Origin: Oxalobacteraceae bacterium
GTDB lineage: Bacteria > Pseudomonadota > Gammaproteobacteria > Burkholderiales > Burkholderiaceae_D
Length of the DNA: 64,000 nucleotides
Direction of reading: 5' to 3'
Assembly (NCBI GenBank): GCA_947374865.1
Contig: CANCDR010000009.1
Coordinates: 44,926 to 108,925, forward strand
Positions within the stretch are counted from its first letter, which is position 1; each line of letters starts with the position of its first letter. A program made the position numbers and the translations under genes. Positions 35,515 through 43,458 of the stretch are shown here, piece after piece. The notes under the pieces were generated by a model. It ran no database searches. It saw only the letters and a list, made by a program, of their open reading frames with translations, and was not told the DNA's origin.

Positions 35515-35912
35515 GCTGTCGTGGTGCTTTCCATTGTCGTCCTCTCAATAATCAGCGCCAGCAGCACTTTGCGGCCTTCTGCCATCAGAATATTGTAGGT
35601 GCGGCAGGCGGCCTGGCTGTCCATGCATTCGACGCCGATTCGACGCGCAGTCAAGGCGGCGCAAAGCCGCGGATGCACAAAACGCTGACGTTGCCCGGTA
35701 CCGAGAATGACCACATCCGGATTGGTGGCGCCGATTTGCGTAAAGTGCGCTTCGCTGAGTTCTTCAAAACGGCGCACCGGCCAGTTGACTGGGGCGATTT
35801 CTGGCAGCACGATTAGGCTGGCGGTATGCATGATCGCATTGATCTCGACACCGACTTCGTCGTAGGCGGTAATTGTCTGGTACTGTTGGGTCGCGGTGTT
35901 TTGCAGCTTCAT
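35511..35912 (-). CDS. Mth938-like domain protein
   Basis: Small soluble protein of 133 residues of the Mth938/NDUFAF3-like family: an N-terminal segment YQTITAYDEVGVEIN followed by PDVVILGTGQRQRF and MDSQAACRTYNILMAEGRKV. Bacterial members have no firm biochemical role. It shares 4 bases with arnT and so begins the arn transcript; the alaA gene is divergent. A minus-strand TACAAT lies about 50 bases upstream. Confidence 0.88.
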   Translation of the reverse strand: MKLQNTATQQYQTITAYDEVGVEINAIMHTASLIVLPEIAPVNWPVRRFEELSEAHFTQIGATNPDVVILGTGQRQRFVHPRLCAALTARRIGVECMDSQAACRTYNILMAEGRKVLLALIIERTTMESTTTA

Positions 35913-36074
35913 AGAAATGAAATGATGGCCCTGAGGGTATTTTTAAGAAAGAATCGGCATTGTAGCGTTTTATGGATTGATTTAACGTGGTCCTTTCGGC
36001 AAAATAAGGCATATCGCGCTGCAACATAGGGCTGTGCGTCAAATAGAGCTTCACCCCCCATCAGAAAGGCAGCT

Positions 36075-37301
36075 GTGCGACCGATCCAGAAATCCAAAAA
36101 ATTAGCCGACGTTTGTTACGACATTCGCGGACCGGTGCTGGAAAAAGCCCGCCAGATGGAAGAAGATGGTCACAAGATCATCAAGCTCAATATTGGTAAT
36201 CTGGCGCCGTTTGGCTTCGATGCGCCGGATGAAATTGTGCAGGACATGATCCGCAACATGAGTAACGCCTCCGCTTACACCGATTCCAAGGGCATGTTCG
36301 CGCCGCGCAAGGCGATCATGCACTATACCCAGCAAAAGAAGGTCACTGGGGTGACGATTGATGATATTTACCTCGGCAATGGCGCCTCCGAACTGATCGT
36401 CATGAGCATGAATGCTTTGCTCAATACCGGCGATGAAGTGCTGGTGCCAGCACCCGATTATCCGCTCTGGACCGCCGCGGTGAGTCTGTCAGGCGGTACG
36501 CCGGTGCATTATGTGTGCGACGAGCAGGCCGAATGGATGCCCGACATCGACGACATCCGTAAAAAAATCAACAGTAATACCCGCGCCATTGTCGTCATCA
36601 ATCCGAATAATCCGACCGGCGCGCTGTATTCCGATGCATTACTGTTGCAGATCGTCGAGCTGGCACGCGTACATCAGCTGATCATCTTCGCCGACGAAAT
36701 CTACGACAAGGTGCTGTACGACGGCCATACCCATACCTCGATGGCCTCTTTGGCGGACGATGTGCTGTTCATTACCTTTAACGGCTTATCAAAAAATTAC
36801 CGTTCCTGTGGCTACCGCGCCGGCTGGATGGTGGTGTCCGGCGAAAAACGGCATGCCGGTGATTACATCGAAGGCCTCAATATGCTGGCCTCGATGCGTT
36901 TATGCGCCAATGCGCCCGGCCAGTTTGCTATTCAGACGGCCTTGGGCGGCTATCAAAGCATTCAGGATCTGGTTGGTTCTGGTGGACGGCTGCGTCGTCA
37001 GCGCGATCTGGCGCATCAGCTGCTCACTGATATCCCCGGCGTTACCTGTGTCAAACCCAAATCGGCGCTGTATATGTTTCCGCGCCTCGATCCCAAGATG
37101 TATCCGATCGCCGACGACCAGCAGTTCGCCTACGATTTACTGGCCGAAGAACGCGTCCTGATCGTTCAGGGCACCGGTTTTAATTGTCCGAGCCCGGACC
37201 ATTTCCGCGTCGTGTTCTTGCCCAACACAGACGATCTGACCGACGCCATGGGGCGCATTGCCCGCTTTTTAGATGGCTACCGCCGCCGCCACGCGGCCTG
37301 A
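36075..37301 (+). CDS. alaA: Glutamate-pyruvate aminotransferase, AlaA-like
   Basis: Class I/II PLP aminotransferase of 408 residues, very close in sequence pattern to E. coli AlaA (YfbQ) over its whole length: CYDIRGPVLEKA, PAPDYPLWTAAVSLSGG, NPNNPTGALYS, FADEIYDKVLYD. The PLP Lys is Lys240 in GLSKNYRS. It makes alanine from pyruvate and glutamate. One unusual residue: KLNIGN is followed by Leu where the family has Pro. GTG start with AAAGG 6 bases upstream. Followed by hom. Confidence 0.9.
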   Translation: MRPIQKSKKLADVCYDIRGPVLEKARQMEEDGHKIIKLNIGNLAPFGFDAPDEIVQDMIRNMSNASAYTDSKGMFAPRKAIMHYTQQKKVTGVTIDDIYLGNGASELIVMSMNALLNTGDEVLVPAPDYPLWTAAVSLSGGTPVHYVCDEQAEWMPDIDDIRKKINSNTRAIVVINPNNPTGALYSDALLLQIVELARVHQLIIFADEIYDKVLYDGHTHTSMASLADDVLFITFNGLSKNYRSCGYRAGWMVVSGEKRHAGDYIEGLNMLASMRLCANAPGQFAIQTALGGYQSIQDLVGSGGRLRRQRDLAHQLLTDIPGVTCVKPKSALYMFPRLDPKMYPIADDQQFAYDLLAEERVLIVQGTGFNCPSPDHFRVVFLPNTDDLTDAMGRIARFLDGYRRRHAA

Positions 37302-37349
37302 ATTGGTCGGCAATCGGCTGTGTAACATCGCCAGAAGCGTTTTTTTATT

Positions 37350-37370
37350 CGATGACTGATGTTGTCATCG
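37350..37370. promoter_or_regulatory. Inverted repeat upstream of hom
   Basis: CGATGAC (37350-37356) and GTCATCG (37364-37370) are perfect inverted repeats with a 7-base centre. TAAAAT (37373-37378), a possible -10 hexamer, follows directly, so the repeat would cover the -35 and spacer of a hom promoter. It lacks a following T-run for plus-strand termination of alaA. Confidence 0.4.
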
Positions 37371-37440
37371 GATAAAATTGCGGCTTGCTGATTTGCTCTC
37401 CCTTTGCATTTTTGAATCCCTTATCGTTATTGACCTCATC

Positions 37441-38751
37441 ATGAAACCTATCAAAGTTGGCCTTCTTGGCATTGGCACCGTTGGTGCTGGTACCTTCACC
37501 GTCTTGCAACGTAATCAAGCCGAAATCAGTGCCCGCGCTGGCCGGGCGATTCAGATCGTCATGGTGGCTGACCTCAACGTTGAGCGGGCCCGCGAGCTTA
37601 CCCACGGTGAGTGCGAAGTCGTCAGTGATGGTAATCTGGTCGTTACGCACCCCGACATCGATATCGTGATTGAACTGATCGGCGGCTACGGCATTGCCAA
37701 AGACCTGGTCATGAAGGCGATCGCGAACGGCAAACATGTCGTCACCGCCAACAAGGCGCTGCTGGCGGTACATGGCAATGAAATTTTTAAGGCCGCGCAA
37801 GACAAAGGCGTCATCGTGGCGTTTGAAGCGGCTGTGGCCGGCGGCATCCCGATCATCAAGGCCTTGCGCGAAGGCCTGACAGCCAACCGTATCCAGTGGG
37901 TCGCTGGCATCATCAACGGCACCACCAACTTCATCCTGTCCGAAATGCGTGACAAGGGACTCGACTTTGCGACGGTATTACAAGAAGCGCAGCGCTTAGG
38001 CTATGCCGAAGCCGATCCGACTTTCGACATCGAGGGCGTCGATGCCGCGCACAAGATCACGCTGATGGCGTCGATCGCGTTTGGCATTCCGGTGCAGTTT
38101 GATAAGGCGCACATCGAAGGCATCACCAAACTGCAGGCGATCGATATTCGCTACGCCGAGCAGCTGGGCTATCGGATCAAATTACTCGGTATCGCCAAGC
38201 GCACGCCACAGGGAATTGAACTGCGCGTGCATCCCACCCTGATTCCCGCTAAACGCCTGATCGCCAATGTCGAAGGCGCCATGAACGCAGTGTTAGTACA
38301 TGGTGATGCCGTCGGCGCTACGCTCTACTACGGCAAAGGCGCTGGCGCTGAACCGACGGCCTCGGCCGTGATCGCCGATCTGGTCGATATCACCCGTCTG
38401 GCGAATGCCGACCCTCAACACCGTGTGCCGCATCTGGCATTCCAGGCCGACGCCATGAACGACACGCCGATCCTGCCAATGTCCGAGATCACGACCAGCT
38501 ACTATCTGCGCATGCAGGTCGCCGACCAGCCGGGCGTGCTGGCCGATGTGACGCGTATTCTGGCCGACTCGGGTATCTCGATCGATGCCATGCTGCAGAA
38601 AGAACCGGCAGAGGAAGCGACACAGACCGACATCATCATGCTCACCCATCGGACACAAGAAAAAAATGTCGTCGCGGCGATCGCCAAGATTGAACAATTG
38701 CCGACGGTGGTCGGCAGTGTGAACAAGATCCGCCTGGAAGAGCTGAGTTAA
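37441..38751 (+). CDS. hom: Homoserine dehydrogenase
   Basis: Reduces aspartate semialdehyde to homoserine for threonine, methionine and isoleucine synthesis. 436 residues: NAD(P)-binding GLLGIGTVGAGT (residues 8-19), the catalytic domain with GIINGTTNFILSEM and GYAEADPTFDIEGVDAAHK, and a C-terminal ACT domain (YYLRMQVADQPGVLADVTRIL) for threonine feedback. Start at MKPIKVG (37441), the family N-terminus. In many Burkholderiales thrC follows directly; here 4.7 kb intervene. Confidence 0.97.
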   Translation: MKPIKVGLLGIGTVGAGTFTVLQRNQAEISARAGRAIQIVMVADLNVERARELTHGECEVVSDGNLVVTHPDIDIVIELIGGYGIAKDLVMKAIANGKHVVTANKALLAVHGNEIFKAAQDKGVIVAFEAAVAGGIPIIKALREGLTANRIQWVAGIINGTTNFILSEMRDKGLDFATVLQEAQRLGYAEADPTFDIEGVDAAHKITLMASIAFGIPVQFDKAHIEGITKLQAIDIRYAEQLGYRIKLLGIAKRTPQGIELRVHPTLIPAKRLIANVEGAMNAVLVHGDAVGATLYYGKGAGAEPTASAVIADLVDITRLANADPQHRVPHLAFQADAMNDTPILPMSEITTSYYLRMQVADQPGVLADVTRILADSGISIDAMLQKEPAEEATQTDIIMLTHRTQEKNVVAAIAKIEQLPTVVGSVNKIRLEELS

Positions 38752-38860
38752 TTATCGCCAGCTTATCCGCAGTTAAAAAAGCACTTAGGCGAAGTGAAGT
38801 TTGGCTAGGGTTCATCGATTTGATCTGCTTTCAGAACGATCAAACATCAGGGAGAACAGT

Positions 38861-40039
38861 TTGTCCGCATTCGATCAAGTGAGTGACCGCCTGGCGTGGT
38901 CATCGACCAAATGGGAAAAGTATCGCGGTCGCGACGTGATTCCGCTGTGGATTGCGGACATGGATTTTCCCGTCGCGCCGGTAATCCAGGAAGCGATCAG
39001 CGCCCAAGTCGCCCACGGTAATTACGGCTACATGCTGCCGCCCCAGGCATTGACACAGGCCATGCTCGACTACCACCAGCGGCAATATGGCTGGCAGATC
39101 CAGTCGGAATGGATCGTCTGGCTGCCTGGTCTGGTGCTCGGTATAAATCTGGCCGTCAAAGCTTGCTGTGAAGCGGGTCAGAGCGCTATTTCTTTTTCGC
39201 CGGCCTATCCGCCGTTTCTGCGCGCGCCAGGATTGCAGGGCAGTGAGTTACTGAATATTCCGTTTCTGCCGCGACCAGGATGCCTGACCGGTGCGCTGGA
39301 ATACGACATCGACTTTGCCCGCCTCGAAGCCGCGATCACGCCGGATACGCGCCTGTTGCAGCTTTGTCATCCGCATAATCCGCTGGGCCGACTTTATACC
39401 GGCGCAGAACTCAAGCGCATGGCGGCCTTGTGCGAACGCTTTAATCTGTTCATCGCCTCCGATGAAGTGCATTGCGACCTGATCCTCGACGGCGTAACTA
39501 AACATGTGCCGTTCGCACTGGCACTGGCCGAACATGCACCACAGCTGGTGCAGCGCACGATCACCATTGCCGGTCCGGGCAAGACCTATAATCTGGCCGG
39601 TCTTGGCATCGGCTGGGCGATCATTCCCGATCCGGTGCTGCGCACACGTTTTGTCGACGGCATGCAAAAACTGGTGCCTGATCCCAGCTGTTTTGCTTAT
39701 TCGGCGCTACAGGCGGCCCTCAATGATGCAGAAGACTGGCGACAAGAAGCACTTATTTATTTGCGCCAGAATCGTGATCTGACCTCGCAGGCGCTGGATC
39801 AGATGGGACTGCCGCATACCCACCCGGCGGCCACCTACATGACCTGGATCGATGCGCGTGAACTGGTGCCCAAGGTTGGTAAGGTGATGGTGTATTTTGA
39901 AAAACATGGCGTCGGCTTGTCCGATGGTGCTGATTTTGGTCAGCCTGGTTTTGTCCGGCTTAACTTTGCCTGTCCGCGCAGCCTGTTGATTAAGGCGCTT
40001 GAGCGGATGCAGTCGGCTGTGACGGCGGCGAAGGCTTAA
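38861..40039 (+). CDS. PatB/MalY-type aminotransferase, putative cystathionine beta-lyase
   Basis: Fold-type I PLP enzyme of 392 residues. The N-terminus SDRLAWSSTKWEKY and PLWIADMDFPVAP are typical of the MalY/PatB C-S lyase group; HPHNPLGRLYTGAEL and SDEVHCDLIL are PLP-site motifs, and the Lys lies in GPGKTYNLAGLG. It likely cleaves cystathionine or cysteine conjugates, linking to methionine synthesis from homoserine. TTG start at 38861 chosen because AGGGAG (38849-38854) is 6 bases upstream; an upstream in-frame TTG (38801) has no such site. Confidence 0.87.
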   Translation: MSAFDQVSDRLAWSSTKWEKYRGRDVIPLWIADMDFPVAPVIQEAISAQVAHGNYGYMLPPQALTQAMLDYHQRQYGWQIQSEWIVWLPGLVLGINLAVKACCEAGQSAISFSPAYPPFLRAPGLQGSELLNIPFLPRPGCLTGALEYDIDFARLEAAITPDTRLLQLCHPHNPLGRLYTGAELKRMAALCERFNLFIASDEVHCDLILDGVTKHVPFALALAEHAPQLVQRTITIAGPGKTYNLAGLGIGWAIIPDPVLRTRFVDGMQKLVPDPSCFAYSALQAALNDAEDWRQEALIYLRQNRDLTSQALDQMGLPHTHPAATYMTWIDARELVPKVGKVMVYFEKHGVGLSDGADFGQPGFVRLNFACPRSLLIKALERMQSAVTAAKA

Positions 40040-40046
40040 TGCTGTT

Positions 40047-40131
40047 CATCAGGGCTCAGGCATAAAGTTTATGCAAAAAGCTGATGCATACAGATGATGC
40101 ATCAAGCGAAGCCCTCGGTGTTTGCCTGATG
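40047..40131 (+). other. Cluster of nested inverted repeats ahead of the ABC transporter (possible structured leader RNA)
   Basis: Within 85 bases: AGGGCT (40051-40056) pairs with AGCCCT (40110-40115) and encloses two hairpins, GCATAA/TTATGC (40060-40074) and TGATGCAT/ATGCATCA (40082-40104). That is a three-way junction layout. TCAGGCA (40056-40062) can instead pair with TGCCTGA (40123-40129), and CATCAGG (40047-40053) with CCTGATG (40125-40131), both excluding parts of the first fold. The aapJ-like ATG is 56 bases downstream. No known riboswitch class was recognised; it may simply be the end region of the upstream gene. Confidence 0.4.
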
Positions 40132-40186
40132 TCTTGATCGATTTTTACCCTCACTTTTTTACACCACCTAATTTGCGAGCCGCACT

Positions 40187-41206
40187 ATGAATTTCCGCCT
40201 TTCCTCACTGCTCAGCGCCTTGTTCATTGTTCTGACAGCGTCGCTTGCGAACGCCGGTCCGACCTTGAACGCCATCGTCCAGCGCGGTCAATTGGTTTGC
40301 GGCGTGCATACGGGTCTGACAGGTTTTTCCGGCCCGGATAAAAAGGGCAAATTTGCCGGCATCGATGTCGATTACTGCAAGGCCTTAGCGGCTGCGATTC
40401 TTAAAAATCCCGAAGCCGTCAAATTTGTCCCGCTTACCGCGCAACAGCGTTTCACCGCGCTGCAGTCGGGCGAAGTCGATATCCTGGCGCGCAACACTAC
40501 CTGGAACTCCAAGCGCGACACCACCATGGGTGCCATTTTCGCCGGCGTCTGGTTTTATGATGGGCAGGCCTTCGTCATCAACAGCAAAAAAAATCCCAAG
40601 GTCAAAAAACTCGCTGATCTCAACAAGGCTTCCATCTGTGTTGAAACCGGCACCACGACCGAACGTAATCTGGCCGACTATGCACGGGCTAATAAGTTAA
40701 GTTTCAAACCAGTCGTCTTCGAAGGCCAGGAAGCGACCGAAAAAGCGTTCCAGTCGGGTCGCTGCGATGCCTATACGACCGATGCCTCCGGCTTGTCGGC
40801 CATGCTGGTCAATTTACCGGGCCGCGCTGATTACACTATTCTGCCTGAAATCATTTCCAAGGAACCCCTCGGTCCGCTATTGCGTCGCAACGATCAGGAA
40901 TTTTTTGCCATTGCGCGCTGGATGATCTTCGCTTTACAGCAGGCAGAAGAATCCGGCGTCACGGCCGCCAATGTGCTGCAGCTCAAAAAAGACAGCAAAG
41001 ACCCGGTCGTGCAGCGCCTGACCGGTGCCACCGGTGAGGTCGGCAAGGGTCTGGGCTTGGATGCCGATTGGGCCACGCGCGCCATTGCGGCAGTGGGACA
41101 TTACGGCGAAATCTATCAACGCAATATTGCCCCGCTCGGTCTGCCACGCGGACCGAATTCGCTCTGGACCAAGGGTGGTTTGGTGTACCCGATACCGATG
41201 GACTAA
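40187..41206 (+). CDS. aapJ: General amino-acid ABC transporter substrate-binding protein (AapJ-like)
   Basis: Periplasmic binding protein of 339 residues. Signal peptide with cleavage expected after SLANA (residue ~23). The mature start GPTLNAIVQRGQLVCGVHTGLTGFS and FAGIDVDYCKALAAA mark the AapJ/BztA group that binds many L-amino acids. NTTWNSKRDTTMG and TTERNLADYA are ligand-site regions. Followed 14 bases later by a permease gene. Preceded by a cluster of inverted repeats. Confidence 0.93.
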   Translation: MNFRLSSLLSALFIVLTASLANAGPTLNAIVQRGQLVCGVHTGLTGFSGPDKKGKFAGIDVDYCKALAAAILKNPEAVKFVPLTAQQRFTALQSGEVDILARNTTWNSKRDTTMGAIFAGVWFYDGQAFVINSKKNPKVKKLADLNKASICVETGTTTERNLADYARANKLSFKPVVFEGQEATEKAFQSGRCDAYTTDASGLSAMLVNLPGRADYTILPEIISKEPLGPLLRRNDQEFFAIARWMIFALQQAEESGVTAANVLQLKKDSKDPVVQRLTGATGEVGKGLGLDADWATRAIAAVGHYGEIYQRNIAPLGLPRGPNSLWTKGGLVYPIPMD

Positions 41207-41220
41207 GGAGCAGGTTTGTC

Positions 41221-42216
41221 ATGGGGCTTTCTGAGCGCGCGCGTCATTTGCTGGTTCAATGTGCCTTGCTCGTGCTGCTCGCTGCCCTGGTCTGGTTCGC
41301 TCTCGCCAATCTGCTGCACAATCTGCAAAGTCGCGCCATCACGATCGGCTTTGATTATTTAAGCCAGGAAGCCGGCTTTGAGATTGCCGAATCGCTGCTC
41401 GACTACGATGCCAGTCAATCCTATGGCCGCGCATTTGCGGTCGGCCTGTTCAATACGTTGTTCGTTTCAGTGCTCGCCATCCTCGGTGCGAGTTTGCTCG
41501 GCTTATTGCTGGGCGTTGCGCGCTTATCGACCAACTGGCTGCTACGTACATGCGCCACGCTGTACATAGAAAGCATCCGCAATGTGCCGCTGTTACTGCA
41601 GCTTTTGCTGTGGTACGGCGCACTGACCGAACTGCTACCTGCGGCGGAACATGCGTTCCAGCTGGGGGCGGTTTTTTTAAGTCAGCGCGGGCTGGCGATG
41701 CCCTGGCCAATCGCGCCGGCTGGCTGGAGCAGCGCACTGATCGACGGCGCATGGTCGGTCTCCTATCCGGTATTGGGCAGCTTCGGCTTTGAGGGGGGCA
41801 AAACCGTCTCGCCTGAATTTGCCGCGCTGTGTTTTGGCTTATCGATTTATGCCGCCGCCTTCATCGCCGAAATTATCCGCGGCGGGATTCTCGCCGTGCC
41901 GCGCGGACAGATCGATGCGGCCCAAGCGCTTGGCCTGACCCGTCGGCAAACCTTGCGTCTGATCGTGCTGCCGCAAGCCATGCGGGTCATTATTCCGCCA
42001 CTCACCAGTCAATACCTCAATCTGATCAAAAATAGCTCCCTGGCCGTGGCCATTGGTTACCCGGATCTGGTCAGTGTTTCGAGCACCACACTCAACCAGA
42101 CCGGCCAGGCGATTGAAGCCATGGGCCTCATGATGCTGGTGTATCTGCTCATCTCCCTGAGCATCTCTGCGCTGATGAACGGGCTCAACCGGCGTGCACA
42201 ATTGGCCAGCCGCTGA
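41221..42216 (+). CDS. aapQ: Amino-acid ABC transporter permease (AapQ-like)
   Basis: Inner-membrane permease of 331 residues. The N-terminal FDYLSQEAGFEI segment is typical of AapQ/BztB; the HisMQ-type core has the coupling motif with QIDAAQALGLTRRQTLRLIVLPQA. It is shorter than the ~400 residues usual for AapQ, in the loop between the first membrane helix and the core. ATG at 41221 with AAGGAG upstream. Pairs with the next gene as a heterodimer. Confidence 0.9.
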   Translation: MGLSERARHLLVQCALLVLLAALVWFALANLLHNLQSRAITIGFDYLSQEAGFEIAESLLDYDASQSYGRAFAVGLFNTLFVSVLAILGASLLGLLLGVARLSTNWLLRTCATLYIESIRNVPLLLQLLLWYGALTELLPAAEHAFQLGAVFLSQRGLAMPWPIAPAGWSSALIDGAWSVSYPVLGSFGFEGGKTVSPEFAALCFGLSIYAAAFIAEIIRGGILAVPRGQIDAAQALGLTRRQTLRLIVLPQAMRVIIPPLTSQYLNLIKNSSLAVAIGYPDLVSVSSTTLNQTGQAIEAMGLMMLVYLLISLSISALMNGLNRRAQLASR

Positions 42217-42217
42217 G

Positions 42218-43291
42218 ATGGGCGGCGCCATGCATCCAATGATCAGACGGGCAGGGGATTGGCTGCGCTTGAACCTGTTTTCTTCGCTGACGAACAGTCT
42301 TGTCTCGCTGATGGTATTGACACTATTGAGCTGGCTGGGCATCAAGCTATTCCAATGGGCGGTGCTCGATGCGGTCTGGTCGCAGACCGGTCTGGCGGCT
42401 TGTCAGGCGCTCGATGGTCGCGGTGCCTGCTGGTCGGTGCTGGCAGAAAAATGGCGTCCGATGCTGTTCGGAATTTATCCGCAAGAGCAGCAATGGCGCC
42501 CGGCACTGGCTGTCGTTTTATTTTGTGCCATCCTGCTCGGCTCGACCTGGCGTGGCTGCTGGACTGTGGCGCGCCTGCTCATACTGTGGCTTGGCGGGAG
42601 CCTGCTGTGCGGCTGGTTGCTGGCTGGCGGGGCAGGGCTCACACCGGTGCCGACCTCGCTCTGGGGCGGCCTGCCGATTACCCTCATGCTGGCGGTCTTT
42701 GGTACCTTGTTTGCCTTTCCGCTTGGCGTCTTGCTGGCACTGGGGCGACGCTCGCACATGCCGGTTTTGCGCGCGCTGTCGGTCGGCTACATCGAACTCG
42801 TTCGTGGCGTACCGCTCATTAGCGTGCTCTTCATGGCGTCCTTGATGTTCGCCTTGTTTCTCCCTGAAGGCATCAATTTTGACAAACTGCTGCGTGCGCA
42901 GGTGGCGCTGATCTTGTTTAATGCCGCCTATCTGGCCGAAGTCGTGCGCGCCGGACTGCAGGCCCTGCCGCGCGGACAAACCGAGGCCGCCCAGGCTTTA
43001 GGCTTGGGCTACTGGCAAACGCATTTGTTTATCGTCCTGCCACAGGCGCTGCGCATCACGATTCCAGCGCAGGTCAATAGTTTTATCGATAACTTTAAAG
43101 ATACCTCGTTGGTCATCGTGGTATCGATCTTTGATTTTCTGTATGCCGTCAAGCAGGCGGTGGTGAGCGACCTCGAATGGCGACATTTTTTTGTCGAAGG
43201 CTACCTGTTCGCGATGGCGATCTATTGGCTATTTTGTTTCGCGATGAGTCGTTATAGCCAGTGGCTGGAGCAGCGACTGCGCAAGGTCTGA
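42218..43291 (+). CDS. aapM: Amino-acid ABC transporter permease (AapM-like)
   Basis: Second permease of the general amino-acid transporter, 357 residues. About eight hydrophobic segments; coupling motif QTEAAQALGLGYWQTHLFIVLPQA and end FDFLYAVKQAV typical of AapM/BztC. Its ATG is 1 base after the aapQ stop. The ATPase (AapP/BztD) that normally comes next is absent; the following gene is thrC on the same strand after 167 bases. Confidence 0.9.
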   Translation: MGGAMHPMIRRAGDWLRLNLFSSLTNSLVSLMVLTLLSWLGIKLFQWAVLDAVWSQTGLAACQALDGRGACWSVLAEKWRPMLFGIYPQEQQWRPALAVVLFCAILLGSTWRGCWTVARLLILWLGGSLLCGWLLAGGAGLTPVPTSLWGGLPITLMLAVFGTLFAFPLGVLLALGRRSHMPVLRALSVGYIELVRGVPLISVLFMASLMFALFLPEGINFDKLLRAQVALILFNAAYLAEVVRAGLQALPRGQTEAAQALGLGYWQTHLFIVLPQALRITIPAQVNSFIDNFKDTSLVIVVSIFDFLYAVKQAVVSDLEWRHFFVEGYLFAMAIYWLFCFAMSRYSQWLEQRLRKV

Positions 43292-43458
43292 ATTGCATCC
43301 ACGGGAGGCGGGTCGCTGGGGTGAGCGTACGGGTGAGCGTCGATGTGTGCTCAGGTGCGTACTCAGGGAGGGCGTCGAGCAGGGCCAGCAGTTATAATGC
43401 TGTATTCGGTACGCCCTTAGCTTATTCATTTTGCTTTTTATTTTATCCTTTTCAAACT

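Noticed and set aside
43261..43458. N-terminal extension of threonine synthase by 66 residues
   Set aside because: The extension overlaps the end of aapM, has no family similarity and low-complexity Arg/Ser/Gly content; MQYISTRG at 43459 is the standard start.
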